Positions 45,070-55,199 of a DNA stretch of 64,000 bases are shown piece after piece. The stretch comes from Candidatus Magnetominusculus dajiuhuensis. Lineage in GTDB: Bacteria > Nitrospirota > Thermodesulfovibrionia > Thermodesulfovibrionales > Magnetobacteriaceae. The position numbers and the translations under genes were made by a program. The notes beneath the pieces were generated by a model. The model was not told the DNA's origin, did not search any database, and was given only the letters and a program-made list of their open reading frames with translations. Positions within the stretch are counted from its first letter, which is position 1, and the number at the start of each line of letters is the position of its first letter. The stretch lies in contig JADFXP010000014.1 of assembly GCA_015233465.1 (NCBI GenBank), forward strand, positions 1 to 64,000, given 5' to 3'.

Positions 45070-47154
45070 TTAACTGCCTTTTACCTTCTTTACGATTTCT
45101 TCAGATACATTTTTAGGAACGTCTAAATAATAAGAAAACGTCATTGAATAATTTGCCCTGCCCTGTGTCTTAGAACGTAAATCTGTTGCATAACCAAACA
45201 TCTCTGACAGAGGCACAGTTGTAGCTATTACTTGAGCATTCCCTCTTTTATTTAATGATATTACCCTGCCGCGTCTTGAATTTATATCTCCAATAACATC
45301 TCCCATATACTCTTCTGGCGTTACAATCTCAACACTCATAATTGGTTCCATTATTACTGGATTTGCCAGCTTTACAGCAGCTTTTAATGCCATTGATCCT
45401 GCTATCTTAAATGCCATTTCAGAGGAGTCTACCTCATGATATGAACCATCATAAACTGTTGCCTTTATATCTACCATAGGATACCCTGCAAGTGTTCCTA
45501 TATTCATAGCTTCTTTTATTCCAGCCTCAATCGGATTGATATATTCCTTAGGAATTGAGCCTCCAACTACCTTGTTTTCAAAAACAAAACCGCCTCCAGG
45601 CTCCATCGGTTCTACGCTTAAGTAGACATGACCAAACTGACCGCGTCCACCTGTCTGCCTTATATATTTTCCTTCTGCCTTTGCTGGGTTTTTTATAGTT
45701 TCCCTATAAGCTACCTGTGGATTACCAACATTCGCCCCAACGCTAAACTCACGCAGTAACCTGTCTACGATTATCTCAAGATGGAGTTCACCCATCCCTG
45801 AAATAAGCGTCTGCCCAGTCTCTTCTGAAAACGAAACCTTAAACGATGGGTCTTCTTGTGCTAATTTATGCAAAGACTGTGAAAGTCTTTCCTGATCTGC
45901 CTTTGTCTTTGGCTCTATAGCAATTGAGATTACAGGCTCTGGAAATTCTATGGATTCAAGTATTACCTTGTTTGCCGAATCACAAAGCGTATCTCCAGTC
46001 AAGGTATATTTTAACCCAACCAATGCTGCGATATCTCCAGTCCGTACATCCGTAATTTCCTCACGTTTATTAGAGTGCATCCTCAAAAATCTACCAGCCC
46101 TCTCTTTTTTATCCTTTGTTGAATTTAGTATCGCTGACCCTGCCTGTAAATTTCCAGAATATACCCTCACAAAGGTCAACTGTCCAACAAATGGATCCGT
46201 CATTACCTTAAATGCAAGAGCAGAAAATGGCGCGTCATCAGAGGCTTCTCTATTTGTCTCACTATCATCATCTGGATTTATACCCCTAATCGGCGGTACA
46301 TCCAAAGGCGATGGCAGATAACTTATTATTCCATCAAGCAATAACTGCACGCCCTTATTCTTAAATGCTGAACCACAAAATATCGGAGTCAATTTTAATG
46401 ATACAGTACCTTTTCTAAGCGCAGCAAATATCTCTTCTTCTGAAATCTCTTTTCCGTCAAGATACTTCTCCATTAATGTATCATCAATCTCTGAAACAGC
46501 TTCAAATATCTTCTCTCTATATTGTTTGACTATCTCTTTATATTCTTCTGGTATTTCCTCTTCAGCATATTTTGAGCCAAGCGCCTCATTATCAAAAAAA
46601 TATGCCTTTTGACGCACTAAATCTATAGGCCCTCTAAATTGATCTTCTGTGCCGATTGGTATCTGAACCGCTACTGGATTTGCACCAAGCCTCTCTATCA
46701 TTGAGGCAATAGTCATTGCATAATCAGCCCCTACCCTATCCATCTTATTTACAAAAGCAATAGTCGGGACTTGATATTTCTGAGCCTGTCTCCAGACTGT
46801 TTCTGACTGAGGCTCTACGCCTGATACTGCGTCAAATACCATCACTGCGCCGTCAAGCACCCTTAACGATCTCTCAACCTCAATCGTAAAATCAACATGC
46901 CCTGGAGTATCTATAATATTAACTCTATGATCCTTCCAAAAACACGTCGTTGCTGCAGAGGTAATAGTTATACCCCTCTCCTGCTCTTGAGGCATCCAGT
47001 CCATTACAGCAGTACCGTCATGAACCTCGCCTATCTTATATGTTACACCTGTATAATATAATATGCGCTCAGTTGTCGTGGTCTTGCCAGCATCAATGTG
47101 AGCCATAATACCTATATTTCTGGTTTTATCTAATGGAAATCTTTTTTCAGACAT
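45070..47154 (-). CDS. fusA: Elongation factor G
   Basis: A 694-aa translocase GTPase. G1 [19 protein letters not shown], switch region [37 protein letters not shown] and NKMDRVGAD. Domain IV includes [14 protein letters not shown] and the tip loop near [26 protein letters not shown]. The length is normal for EF-G1, and the position between rpsG and tuf is standard. Confidence 0.99.
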   Translation of the reverse strand: MSEKRFPLDKTRNIGIMAHIDAGKTTTTERILYYTGVTYKIGEVHDGTAVMDWMPQEQERGITITSAATTCFWKDHRVNIIDTPGHVDFTIEVERSLRVLDGAVMVFDAVSGVEPQSETVWRQAQKYQVPTIAFVNKMDRVGADYAMTIASMIERLGANPVAVQIPIGTEDQFRGPIDLVRQKAYFFDNEALGSKYAEEEIPEEYKEIVKQYREKIFEAVSEIDDTLMEKYLDGKEISEEEIFAALRKGTVSLKLTPIFCGSAFKNKGVQLLLDGIISYLPSPLDVPPIRGINPDDDSETNREASDDAPFSALAFKVMTDPFVGQLTFVRVYSGNLQAGSAILNSTKDKKERAGRFLRMHSNKREEITDVRTGDIAALVGLKYTLTGDTLCDSANKVILESIEFPEPVISIAIEPKTKADQERLSQSLHKLAQEDPSFKVSFSEETGQTLISGMGELHLEIIVDRLLREFSVGANVGNPQVAYRETIKNPAKAEGKYIRQTGGRGQFGHVYLSVEPMEPGGGFVFENKVVGGSIPKEYINPIEAGIKEAMNIGTLAGYPMVDIKATVYDGSYHEVDSSEMAFKIAGSMALKAAVKLANPVIMEPIMSVEIVTPEEYMGDVIGDINSRRGRVISLNKRGNAQVIATTVPLSEMFGYATDLRSKTQGRANYSMTFSYYLDVPKNVSEEIVKKVKGS

Positions 47155-47162
47155 TTATCTAA

Positions 47163-47633
47163 TTACCATCTATAATGAGCAAATGCCTTATTTGCATCAG
47201 CCATCTTATGAGTATCCTCTTTCTTTTTAATGGTTGCACCAGTATTATTGTATGCATTTAAAAGTTCAATCGCCAAGCGTTCTGTCATTGTTTTTTCTGT
47301 TCTCTGTCTTGAAAAATTGCTAATCCAACGAAAAGCTAAAGCTGCCCTCCTGTTTGGTTTTATCTCAACAGGAACCTGATATGTAGCTCCGCCCACTCTG
47401 CGCGGCTTTACCTCAACTGCAGGCTTAACATTTTCTATTGCTGCCTTAAAAACCTTTAAAGGATCATCCTTAGTCTTTTCTTTAATAATATCAAATGCGC
47501 CGTAGCATATCTGTTCAGCAGTAAATTTCTTTCCATTTTTCATCAATATATTTATAAACTTCCCTACCAGCTTGCTGTTATACTTTGGATCAGGCAGTAT
47601 CTCTCTTTTGTCAGCAACTCTTCTTCTTGGCAT
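47163..47633 (-). CDS. rpsG: 30S ribosomal protein S7
   Basis: 156 aa. [60 protein letters not shown] and the C-terminal [20 protein letters not shown]. It binds the 3' major domain of 16S rRNA. It precedes fusA by eight bases; the 209-base gap to rpsL holds a hairpin. Confidence 0.98.
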   Translation of the reverse strand: MPRRRVADKREILPDPKYNSKLVGKFINILMKNGKKFTAEQICYGAFDIIKEKTKDDPLKVFKAAIENVKPAVEVKPRRVGGATYQVPVEIKPNRRAALAFRWISNFSRQRTEKTMTERLAIELLNAYNNTGATIKKKEDTHKMADANKAFAHYRW

Positions 47634-47675
47634 ATGTACCTCAAAAAATTAAGAATTTATATTTATTTATATTTC

Positions 47676-47694
47676 GTAAGGGCGCTGCCCTTAC
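47676..47694. repeat. Hairpin GTAAGGGC-GCT-GCCCTTAC
   Basis: A perfect eight-base stem with a three-base loop in the rpsL-rpsG gap, not followed by a T-tract on the coding strand. It is of the same style as the other short intergenic palindromes; it could act as an attenuator or RNA-processing site. Confidence 0.7.
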
Positions 47695-47842
47695 ACTTCA
47701 ACTCTTAGCATAATACAATGCTATATCAATTCATTAGCAATCACTCAAAACGACATATACCCTACATTATACTCTTAAATAATTATTCTAAGGTAAAATT
47801 AGTTAAGAAAATCTATCTCACTATTGCAAGAGACTCTTCAAC

Positions 47843-48214
47843 TTACTTTGGACGTTTTGCGCCATACTTAGACCTGCTGCGTTTGCGATTAGCGACACCC
47901 ATTGTATCAAGCGTACCTCTAATTATGTGATACCTTACACCTGGTAAATCCTTTACTCTTCCGCCTCTTATAAGAACAATTGAATGCTCCTGAAGATTAT
48001 GACCTACGCCTGGGATATATGCAGTAACCTCAAAGCCATTAGTCAACCTAATCCTCGCTACTTTTCTTAACGCTGAGTTTGGCTTTTTTGGCGTTGTAGT
48101 GTATACCCTTAGGCATACGCCTCTTCTTTGCGGACAGTCCTCTAATGCTGGACTCTTAGTCTTTTTTATCGTACTTTTTCTACCTTTACGAACTAATTGC
48201 GCTATTGTTGGCAC
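47843..48214 (-). CDS. rpsL: 30S ribosomal protein S12
   Basis: 123 aa. [90 protein letters not shown]. The [10 protein letters not shown] segment includes the streptomycin-related lysine in its wild-type form. It is the first gene of the supercluster. Confidence 0.99.
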   Translation of the reverse strand: MPTIAQLVRKGRKSTIKKTKSPALEDCPQRRGVCLRVYTTTPKKPNSALRKVARIRLTNGFEVTAYIPGVGHNLQEHSIVLIRGGRVKDLPGVRYHIIRGTLDTMGVANRKRSRSKYGAKRPK

Positions 48215-48255
48215 TTTACCTCCAAATCAACTATGATGTTTCTGAAATCCTATGA

Positions 48256-48285
48256 ATACTACACAAAGAAAAACCCTTTTGTCAA
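48256..48285 (-). promoter_or_regulatory. Promoter of the str operon (rpsL)
   Basis: On the minus strand a perfect TTGACA (48280-48285), 18-base spacer and TAGTAT (48256-48261), about 40 bases upstream of the rpsL ATG. It is the likely main promoter for the ribosomal supercluster. Confidence 0.65.
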
Positions 48286-48454
48286 GGCATTTTATCTTTA
48301 TTTTAAAATATCTTATATTATTTTTTTTAGCGTTGCTAACATCTCTAATAATTGTGTCTCAAATTATTAATGTATCTTGTTATAAATCGTCTAATAATGT
48401 TATCTTAAGCAATTATCTATTTTCATTTCTAACAAAAAAAGGAACGCTTGTTAA

Positions 48455-49408
48455 ATGTCTTCAAATGTTCAACATTTTGATTATGCACAGTCCATTAAAT
48501 CTGGAATTGACGCAGCATGGAGAGTATGGCAAACAGCTCTAATCAGGCTTATATTTTTCATTTTCAGCGTCATTGGCATGGCTGTAATCATAGGCATAGT
48601 TCTCACCATTGGTTGGGTTATTGCTGGAGTAAATATACATGAACTTAGAAATTTTGGTAACGTTAATGACCTGATTTCATTAATATTAGGAAAATATTTT
48701 ACTATCACCATAGTAACAAGTATCATACTTCTTTTTTATATAATGATTGTACTTACTATTGCCCTTTATATCTTCGGCGGCAGTTGCGGATGTATTGCAC
48801 TTGCCATAAAAAATCCTAATTATCGTTTAACATGGAATGATTTTATATTTATTGGCAAAAAAACATTCTTTACCTTGATTTGGTTTATAACATTATTCAG
48901 TCTCTTAGGCATATTATGTAATATTATCTTAGTATTAGACAGCACGCTTGCTTATAGAATTGTCAAAGATATACAAAATCTTTTCATAGACTCAATGATT
49001 GTAATATTTACTATAATATTCAATGTCTCTTTAGTGGTAATAATGCTTAGCCTATTTTTCTACGGCACTGCCTCGATTTACCTTAAAGAAAACAGCGCCA
49101 AACTAGCATTAACAGACGCATTTAATTTCTTCAAAAAACGACCTTCCAGTATATGGTTCATCTTTATTATTGGTGTATTTTATGCGCTTCTAAATTTGGT
49201 TTTTATATTGATAAGTTTAATCATTGCCAAATTGCCTACGATTGGATTTTATATCTCTATTCCTTTTAATCTTATCATTTATTTTATTCAAAGCATTTTA
49301 AATATTTCACTTATTGGAAGTATTTTTTATTATTATGGAGAAATTGAAGGTCTTTTTAAAACCTCGGAAGATCAGCCTGCTGAAACTCAACATGAAATAA
49401 CACTTTAA
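48455..49408 (+). CDS. Polytopic membrane protein of unknown function
   Basis: 317 aa with about six long hydrophobic helices. A cytosolic N-terminus (SSNVQHFDYAQSIKSGIDAAWRVWQTAL) and the internal LALTDAFNFFKKRPSSIWFIF resemble proteins with DUF4013- or YciC-like membrane repeats, but the match is only general. It has AAGGA about 11 bases before the ATG. Its 3' end overlaps the convergent lplA gene by 53 bases. The function is unknown. Confidence 0.75.
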   Translation: MSSNVQHFDYAQSIKSGIDAAWRVWQTALIRLIFFIFSVIGMAVIIGIVLTIGWVIAGVNIHELRNFGNVNDLISLILGKYFTITIVTSIILLFYIMIVLTIALYIFGGSCGCIALAIKNPNYRLTWNDFIFIGKKTFFTLIWFITLFSLLGILCNIILVLDSTLAYRIVKDIQNLFIDSMIVIFTIIFNVSLVVIMLSLFFYGTASIYLKENSAKLALTDAFNFFKKRPSSIWFIFIIGVFYALLNLVFILISLIIAKLPTIGFYISIPFNLIIYFIQSILNISLIGSIFYYYGEIEGLFKTSEDQPAETQHEITL

Positions 49409-50108
49409 AAGCCCTTATAATTGCATCCATTAAATTTTCTTTTGTAATACCAATTATTAATTCATTGATTCCAGCCATTGAGTCAAAGGGATTATTGGTT
49501 GTGGGCTGCGCCCCCAAACCCCGCAGGGCATTAAGGTGATCAAAATTAAAAACCCTTGACATCAATTCTCTATTGATAGTCAATGGAATCGAGCCTTGCT
49601 GCAAGAAATATCCACCCTGATAACGTCTTTGTGCAGAACCTATAATCTTTTTTCCTGATGCAGTCATCTCTCCAAATGAAGGTGAATCAAAACACAGAGG
49701 GCTTGCTGAGTTCCTGTTTTTCCTTCTATCATTTGTGACAACCTCTAAACCAATTTCGCTAAATGCAGTCTTAAATACATCACTTAATTTATGGTAATTA
49801 TCCAAGAGATTATTTGTAAAAATGCCGTCATTAATCCCTGAGGCAAAACTATAAGTCAATTCGTTGTCATGCAAAACTGCTCGCCCGCCGGTAGGTCTTT
49901 TTACAACAGGTATTGAGTTATCTTTACAATAATCTATATTTATACCTGATTCCTTTTGAAAATATCCAAGCGTAACAGATGGAACGTTCCAGCCGTAGAA
50001 TCTAAGGGCAGAAGCATCTCCATAAATGACTTCATCTGCTATCTCTTGATCTATCGTCATATTCTGAGAAGCATCAAGTATTTTATAATCAAATAAACGC
50101 CAAATCAT
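49356..50108 (-). CDS. lplA: Lipoate-protein ligase A family protein with an in-frame repeat insertion
   Basis: A 250-aa BPL/LplA-fold enzyme that attaches lipoate or octanoate to lipoyl domains. Conserved LGYFQ, VVKRPTGGRAVLHDNELTYSF and the lysine region SGKKIIGSAQRRYQGGYFLQQGSIPL. Residues about 191-204 (HLNALRGLGAQPTT) are encoded by a copy of an intergenic palindromic repeat, inserted in frame in a surface-type segment. No clear ribosome binding site precedes the ATG. The separate C-terminal accessory domain of E. coli LplA is absent, as in many LplA/LipM-type proteins. Confidence 0.9.
   Translation of the reverse strand: MIWRLFDYKILDASQNMTIDQEIADEVIYGDASALRFYGWNVPSVTLGYFQKESGINIDYCKDNSIPVVKRPTGGRAVLHDNELTYSFASGINDGIFTNNLLDNYHKLSDVFKTAFSEIGLEVVTNDRRKNRNSASPLCFDSPSFGEMTASGKKIIGSAQRRYQGGYFLQQGSIPLTINRELMSRVFNFDHLNALRGLGAQPTTNNPFDSMAGINELIIGITKENLMDAIIRAFKVLFHVEFQQADLPRF
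49498..49539. repeat. Palindromic repeat inside lplA
   Basis: GTGGGCTGCGCCCCCAAACC followed by CCGCAGGGCATTAAGG. Nearly the same sequence lies between genes at 63645-63680. Here it is translated in frame. Confidence 0.8.
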
Positions 50109-50117
50109 GTTTAATTA

Positions 50118-50152
50118 TGGGGTCAAGGACCCAGTTATAAAAACCCTTAGAG
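50118..50152. repeat. Repeat module GGGGTCAAGGACCC...AAAAACCCTTAG
   Basis: In reverse this matches the module AAGGGTTTTTATAACGGGTC at 14652-14671. It lies just upstream of the lplA start. Confidence 0.6.
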
Positions 50153-50195
50153 AAATATATTCTATTTTAAGTTATACTAAAGTTATAATAATATT

Positions 50196-52307
50196 ATGGT
50201 TAAATTAAAAACAATTATATTAATCATATATCTAACATTAGGAATAATAAACAATGCTATGGCAGCCCAAAACAAATTAGCTAATGAACTAAGCCCATAT
50301 CTACTACAGCACGCAGCCAATCCTGTAAACTGGTATCCATGGGGTGATGAGGCTTTTAATCAGGCAAAGAAGCAGGATAAATTAATATTTTTATCCATAG
50401 GTTATTCCACCTGTCATTGGTGTCATGTAATGGAGCAGGAATCATTTATGGACAACGAGATTGCTGCGATATTAAATCAATCCTATATCTCAATAAAGGT
50501 TGACCGTGAGGAACGCCCAGATATTGATAATACATATATGACACTTTGTCAGATGCTGACTGGGTCAGGAGGCTGGCCTCTTACAATCATAATGACACCT
50601 GATAAAAAACCTTTTTTTGCAGGGACTTATTTCCCAAAAAATACTCGGCTTAGAATAATTGGGTTAATGGAGCTGCTTCCTAAGATAAATCAAGTATGGA
50701 AAACCGATAGAAAAAAATTACTAAATGCAGGCAGTGATAACATATCTTCCCTAAAGACTGCCACAATCTATACATCAGGCGAAAAGATTGATAAATATAT
50801 AATTCAAAAAACATATTCTAAATTATCAGAGCTTTATGACCCTATACACGGCGGATTTGGCGATGCCCCAAAGTTTCCAACGCCTCATTATCTCTCTTTT
50901 TTACTAAGATATTGGAGCAGCACTGGAAGTGTTGATGCCCTAACAATTGTGCAGTCAACGCTGAAGGCAATGCGCACTGGCGGGATATATGACCAGATTG
51001 GCTTTGGCTTTCATCGTTATTCAACAGATAATAATTGGCTCGTTCCGCATTTTGAGAAGATGCTCTATGATCAAGCAATGCTCTCGATGGTCTATACTGA
51101 GGCTTATTTGGCTACAGGCAATGCTGAATATAAAAAAACGGCAGAAGAGATTTATTCTTTTATTCAGAGTGATATGACATCTCCACAAGGCGGGTTTTAT
51201 ACAGCGATAGACGCGGATTCAGACGGCAGCGAGGGCAAGTTTTATCTATGGAGCGAGGATGAGATAAAAAAAGCCCTGCCTGCAAGTGACGCAGCCCTTG
51301 CTATTAAGTTATTTAATATCTCTAGTGTTGGTAACTATCAAGAATCTGGCGTAAAAACTGGTAAAAATATTCTATATCAAACAAAATTTATCTCAGATAA
51401 TGATTTTATAAGGATAACCAAAGAGCTAAAAGCTGCCAGAGATAAACGTATTAAACCATTTAAAGATGATAAAATTCTCACTGATGGAAGCGGGCTTATG
51501 ATTGCCTCATATGCTATTGCAGGAAGTGCGTTTAATAATAAACAATATATAGAACAAGCTGAAAAGGCGGCAGACTTTATTTTAACTAAAATGCGCTCAA
51601 AAGACGGTCGGCTGCTGCATCGCTATAGAAACGGTCAGGCATTAATTTCAGCAAACATTGATGATTACGCATTTTTCATCTGGGGTCTAATTGAGCTTTA
51701 CGAGGCTACATTTAAAATTGAATATCTAAAGTCTGCAATTTCCCTTAATAATGATTTGATAAAACACTTCTGGGATACAAAAAACGGCGGATTTTATTTT
51801 ACCCCAGACGACGGCGAGACTGAAATCCGTGACAAAAAAATCTATGATGGCGCTATACCTTCAGGAAATTCTGTCGCTGCCCTGAATCTGCTAAGGCTTG
51901 GCCGAATAACTGCAAATTCCAAACTTGAAGAAATGGTTGAAAAGATCGGGATGGTATTTTCAAAAGATGTCATGCAAGCCCCAGCGCAGCATTCATTTTT
52001 AGTAAGTGTATTTGATTTCATGCTTGGGACAACTTACGAGGTAGTCATTGTAGGAGATCCAGCCAAAGACGATACTAAGGAAATGCTTGCAGCAATAAAA
52101 TCGCATTTTATACCTAACAAAGTGATTATATTTAAAGACAATAATAATCAAGATATAACAGAGATTGCAAAATATACAAAAGGCCAAACGACCAAAAACG
52201 GACATGCCTCTGCGTACGTATGCGTTAATTACGCATGCCATGAACCAACTCAAGATAAATCCAAGATGCTTGATTTACTAAAACCGCAAAGAAAATCACA
52301 TAAATAA
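50196..52307 (+). CDS. DUF255 thioredoxin-domain protein (YyaL / SSP411 family)
   Basis: 703 aa. It has a signal peptide ([23 protein letters not shown]), unusual because many members are cytoplasmic. The thioredoxin-like domain begins [29 protein letters not shown] and contains [10 protein letters not shown], where CHWC replaces the classical CGPC. A long alpha/alpha-barrel region follows ([55 protein letters not shown]), like N-acylglucosamine epimerase barrels. The activity is unproven. It is followed 25 bases later by surE. Confidence 0.92.
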   Translation: MVKLKTIILIIYLTLGIINNAMAAQNKLANELSPYLLQHAANPVNWYPWGDEAFNQAKKQDKLIFLSIGYSTCHWCHVMEQESFMDNEIAAILNQSYISIKVDREERPDIDNTYMTLCQMLTGSGGWPLTIIMTPDKKPFFAGTYFPKNTRLRIIGLMELLPKINQVWKTDRKKLLNAGSDNISSLKTATIYTSGEKIDKYIIQKTYSKLSELYDPIHGGFGDAPKFPTPHYLSFLLRYWSSTGSVDALTIVQSTLKAMRTGGIYDQIGFGFHRYSTDNNWLVPHFEKMLYDQAMLSMVYTEAYLATGNAEYKKTAEEIYSFIQSDMTSPQGGFYTAIDADSDGSEGKFYLWSEDEIKKALPASDAALAIKLFNISSVGNYQESGVKTGKNILYQTKFISDNDFIRITKELKAARDKRIKPFKDDKILTDGSGLMIASYAIAGSAFNNKQYIEQAEKAADFILTKMRSKDGRLLHRYRNGQALISANIDDYAFFIWGLIELYEATFKIEYLKSAISLNNDLIKHFWDTKNGGFYFTPDDGETEIRDKKIYDGAIPSGNSVAALNLLRLGRITANSKLEEMVEKIGMVFSKDVMQAPAQHSFLVSVFDFMLGTTYEVVIVGDPAKDDTKEMLAAIKSHFIPNKVIIFKDNNNQDITEIAKYTKGQTTKNGHASAYVCVNYACHEPTQDKSKMLDLLKPQRKSHK

Positions 52308-52332
52308 TAATGGAATTATATTATAATAAACA

Positions 52333-53106
52333 ATGCCAACAATTCTTATAACCAATGACGACGGTATCTTCTCCCCAGGGCTTGATGCCCTTGCCGAATC
52401 CCTAAAGACAATCGGAGATGTCATAATTATCGCCCCAGACCGTGAAAAAAGCGCTACCAGTCAGTCTCTGACCATCACAAGACCCCTTAAAGTCATCAAA
52501 ATTAATTCAAATAAATACACAATTGACGGCACACCAACTGACTGCATAGCTGTCGGCTTAAAAAAAATACTCACTAAAAAGCCTAACCTTATAGTCTCAG
52601 GCATCAATCTTGGCGGAAATCTCGGAGATGATATTAATTACTCTGGCACTGTAGCTGCAGCCAAAGAAGGCACTTTATTAGGCATTCCATCCTTTGCAAT
52701 ATCAGTTGTAGCACTTAAAGATTTCATCTTTGAAGCAGCTATGGAGACTGCCCCCAAAATCGCAATTATGATATTAAAAAATGGTCTCCCTGCTAATACT
52801 CTATTAAATGTAAATCTGCCCCTCGTCACCCCAGATAAAATTAAAGGATTTAAATTTACTAAACAAGGAAAACGTGTATACAATAACTCAATTATGGATA
52901 TTAACGACCCTTGGGGTAAACCCCACTTCTGGATCGGCGGAGGCACCCCCTCTTGGGACGGCGGAAATAATTCTGATTACTACGCAATCTCTAATAACTA
53001 CATTTCCATTACCCCGCTTCAGCTTGATATGACTAATTATGATTATCTTAAGGTTCTTCTTGAGGGCTCTGCCCATGTTATCTACGGGCCCCCGCAAGGA
53101 ATTTAA
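52333..53106 (+). CDS. surE: 5'-nucleotidase SurE
   Basis: A 257-aa metal-dependent nucleoside-monophosphate phosphatase. ILITNDDGIFSPGLDAL carries the two metal-binding Asp residues; SGTVAAAKEGTLLGIPSFAIS and VSGINLGGNLGDDINYSGT are conserved. The natural domain seems to end near DYLKVL; residues 243-257 (LEGSAHVIYGPPQGI) and the stop codon come from an interspersed repeat element. It is followed by pcm, its common neighbour. Confidence 0.95.
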   Translation: MPTILITNDDGIFSPGLDALAESLKTIGDVIIIAPDREKSATSQSLTITRPLKVIKINSNKYTIDGTPTDCIAVGLKKILTKKPNLIVSGINLGGNLGDDINYSGTVAAAKEGTLLGIPSFAISVVALKDFIFEAAMETAPKIAIMILKNGLPANTLLNVNLPLVTPDKIKGFKFTKQGKRVYNNSIMDINDPWGKPHFWIGGGTPSWDGGNNSDYYAISNNYISITPLQLDMTNYDYLKVLLEGSAHVIYGPPQGI

Positions 53107-53145
53107 TCGGGTTTGGGGCTATTGCCCCAATTTGACCCTTTTATA
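53061..53145. repeat. Interspersed repeat overlapping the surE 3' end
   Basis: Starts TGAGGGCTCTGCCC and continues with ATCTACGGGC...CCCGCAAGG, then TTGGGGCTATTGCCCCAA and TTGACCC. It is a family member of 54784-54862 and 59883-59980, here entering the coding region of surE. Confidence 0.8.
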
Positions 53146-53153
53146 AAAAAAAA

Positions 53154-53780
53154 ATGATACATTCACAATTAATCAGCCGCGGAATTACAGATAAATTTGT
53201 CCTTGATGCAATGGACAAAGTACCAAGACATCTTTTTGTGCCATTAGATTTACAAGAAGAAGCTTATGACGACCGCGCACTGCCTATCGGCGAAAATCAA
53301 ACAATATCACAGCCTTATATGGTTGCGCTTATGACAGAATTATTATCCCTTAATAACAATTGCACTGTCCTTGAAATTGGCACTGGTTCTGGCTATCAAG
53401 CAGCTATCTTAGCCCATATTGCATTTAAGGTATACACAATAGAACGAATCCCTACACTATTACAAGAGGCTGAAAAACGATTTATTGATCTTAGATATAA
53501 TAATATATTCACAAAACTTGGCGACGGCTCAAAAGGATGGGGAGAAGGATTATTATTTGATAGAATTATTATCACTGCTGCCACACCATCTGTACCTCAA
53601 GTGATAATAAATCAACTCGCAGACCCAGGCATTATCGTAGCCCCAGTTGGAGAGCGTTATTCACAATCCCTAGTTATAATTACAAAAGACACAAAAAAAT
53701 ACGGTAATACTCTAAATACACAATATCAAACGCCATGTATATTTGTCCCGCTTATAGGGAAATACGGCTGGAGTGACTAA
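53154..53780 (+). CDS. pcm: Protein-L-isoaspartate O-methyltransferase
   Basis: A 208-aa repair enzyme that methylates isoaspartyl residues using S-adenosylmethionine. RHLFVPLDLQEEAYDDRALPIGENQTISQPYMVALMTELL precedes the SAM-binding VLEIGTGSGYQAAILA. GDGSKGW and IIITAATPSVPQVIINQL follow. Its last base is shared with the start of the radical SAM gene (TAATG). Confidence 0.97.
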   Translation: MIHSQLISRGITDKFVLDAMDKVPRHLFVPLDLQEEAYDDRALPIGENQTISQPYMVALMTELLSLNNNCTVLEIGTGSGYQAAILAHIAFKVYTIERIPTLLQEAEKRFIDLRYNNIFTKLGDGSKGWGEGLLFDRIIITAATPSVPQVIINQLADPGIIVAPVGERYSQSLVIITKDTKKYGNTLNTQYQTPCIFVPLIGKYGWSD

Positions 53781-54787
53781 TGAAAGAGGCATTATTATAT
53801 GAAAAACTGGATAATTCAAAGGTAAAATGCCTGTTATGCGCCCATTACTGCATTATCAATCATGGAAAAAGAGGCAAATGCACAGTTCGAGAAAATATTA
53901 ATGGTATATTATACACTTTAGTATATGGAAACCTTTGCTCAACTGCCATTGATCCTATAGAAAAAAAACCTCTATTTCATTTCCTGCCCGGCTCTCAGAC
54001 TATGTCAATAGCAACAGTCGGATGTAATCTCAAATGCCGTCATTGTCAAAATTATACTATCTCACAATATCCAATTGATAATAACGGTAATATTGCAGGA
54101 AACCAATATTCACCAATAGATGTTGTAAATGGAGCATTAAATACTGACTGCAAAAGTATATCATACACATATACAGAACCAACAATCTTTATGGAATTCG
54201 CCCTTGACTGCGCAAGACTCGCACGAGATAATGGGCTCAAAAATATTTTTGTAAGCAATGGGTTTATGTCTCCCCAAGGCGCAGAGATGATAATACCCTA
54301 CCTTGATGCAAATAATATTGACCTTAAAGGCGATAATGAATTTTATAAAAAAATCTGTAAGGCTAGATTAAAACCAGTGCAAGATACAATCAGATTAATG
54401 AAGTCAAGCGGAGTTTGGGTGGAAGTAACGACCTTAATAATCCCAGAGCTAAATGATTCAGAAAAAACATTAAGGGAAATTGCAGAATTCATACACTCAG
54501 TAGACCCTGGAGTCCCTTGGCATGTCAGTTCCTTTCGTCCAACATATAAATTAACCGACCGCCCCGCCACTTCAATAGAATCTCTCCAAAAAGCATATAA
54601 AATCGGCGTTGATACAGGGCTAAAATATGTTTATGTCGGCAATATGCCGAGTTTAGGCGGAGAAAATACCATATGCCCTAAATGTAAGACAACACTTATA
54701 AAACGTCATGGATTTAATGTGATAAGCAATATTATCAAAGATAAAAAATGCCCTAAATGCGGGGATTTTATTGAAATAATTTCATGA
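53780..54787 (+). CDS. amrS: AmmeMemoRadiSam system radical SAM enzyme
   Basis: 335 aa. An N-terminal zinc-like CLLCAHYCIINHGKRGKC motif is followed by the radical SAM cluster motif CNLKCRHCQN near residue 77. YTYTEPTIFMEFALDCARLARDNG and SNGFMSPQGAEMI are family hallmarks, and a C-terminal CPKCKTTL...CPKCGDF ribbon ends the protein. It belongs with AMMECR1 and Memo proteins in an RNA- or protein-modifying system whose reaction is not settled; those partners are not in the window. Its TGA stop is the first three bases of an interspersed repeat. Confidence 0.92.
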   Translation: MKEALLYEKLDNSKVKCLLCAHYCIINHGKRGKCTVRENINGILYTLVYGNLCSTAIDPIEKKPLFHFLPGSQTMSIATVGCNLKCRHCQNYTISQYPIDNNGNIAGNQYSPIDVVNGALNTDCKSISYTYTEPTIFMEFALDCARLARDNGLKNIFVSNGFMSPQGAEMIIPYLDANNIDLKGDNEFYKKICKARLKPVQDTIRLMKSSGVWVEVTTLIIPELNDSEKTLREIAEFIHSVDPGVPWHVSSFRPTYKLTDRPATSIESLQKAYKIGVDTGLKYVYVGNMPSLGGENTICPKCKTTLIKRHGFNVISNIIKDKKCPKCGDFIEIIS

Positions 54788-54862
54788 GGGCTCTGCCCTT
54801 TTTATCTATGGGCTACCCGCAAAGGGATTTGTCCCGGGGGTCTAAGACCCCTTGAACCCATT
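54784..54862. repeat. Interspersed repeat after amrS
   Basis: CATGAGGGCTCTGCCC, then a GGGCTACCCGCAAAGGG part, GGGGGTCTAAGACCCC and TTGAACCCATT. It supplies the stop codon of amrS and may act as its terminator. Confidence 0.85.
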
Positions 54863-54910
54863 AAAAAGACAATTTTTGTTATTCATACTAAAGGCTTCAA
54901 GAATAATAAA

Positions 54911-55042
54911 ATGATTGACTTAGAATATTCATTAATAATTGAAGCAACAGATGAACCAGATTATCTTGGGTTTTACTCACCAGAATTAGATGAGTATAAA
55001 ATATTTAATCTTTTTATTATTTGTCATCAATTTATAACATAG
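54911..55042 (+). pseudogene. HicB-like antitoxin remnant (43 aa)
   Basis: MIDLEYSLIIEATDEPDYLGFYSPELDEYK resembles the N-terminus of HicB-family/UPF0150-like antitoxins. The sequence then changes to IFNLFIICHQFIT and stops. The rest of the domain and any HicA toxin are missing, so this looks like a 5' fragment. Confidence 0.45.
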
Positions 55043-55199
55043 CATATGTTATGATAGATCATTATGTTATAGGGATGTTAAAATTGATATTTTATGTTCG
55101 TATAATTAGTTTGATTACTAGAGTGTCTGACCCCAAATAACGACTCCAGCAATGTTATAATCCGATATAATGGATTGAAAATTATAATGAGAAAGAAAT

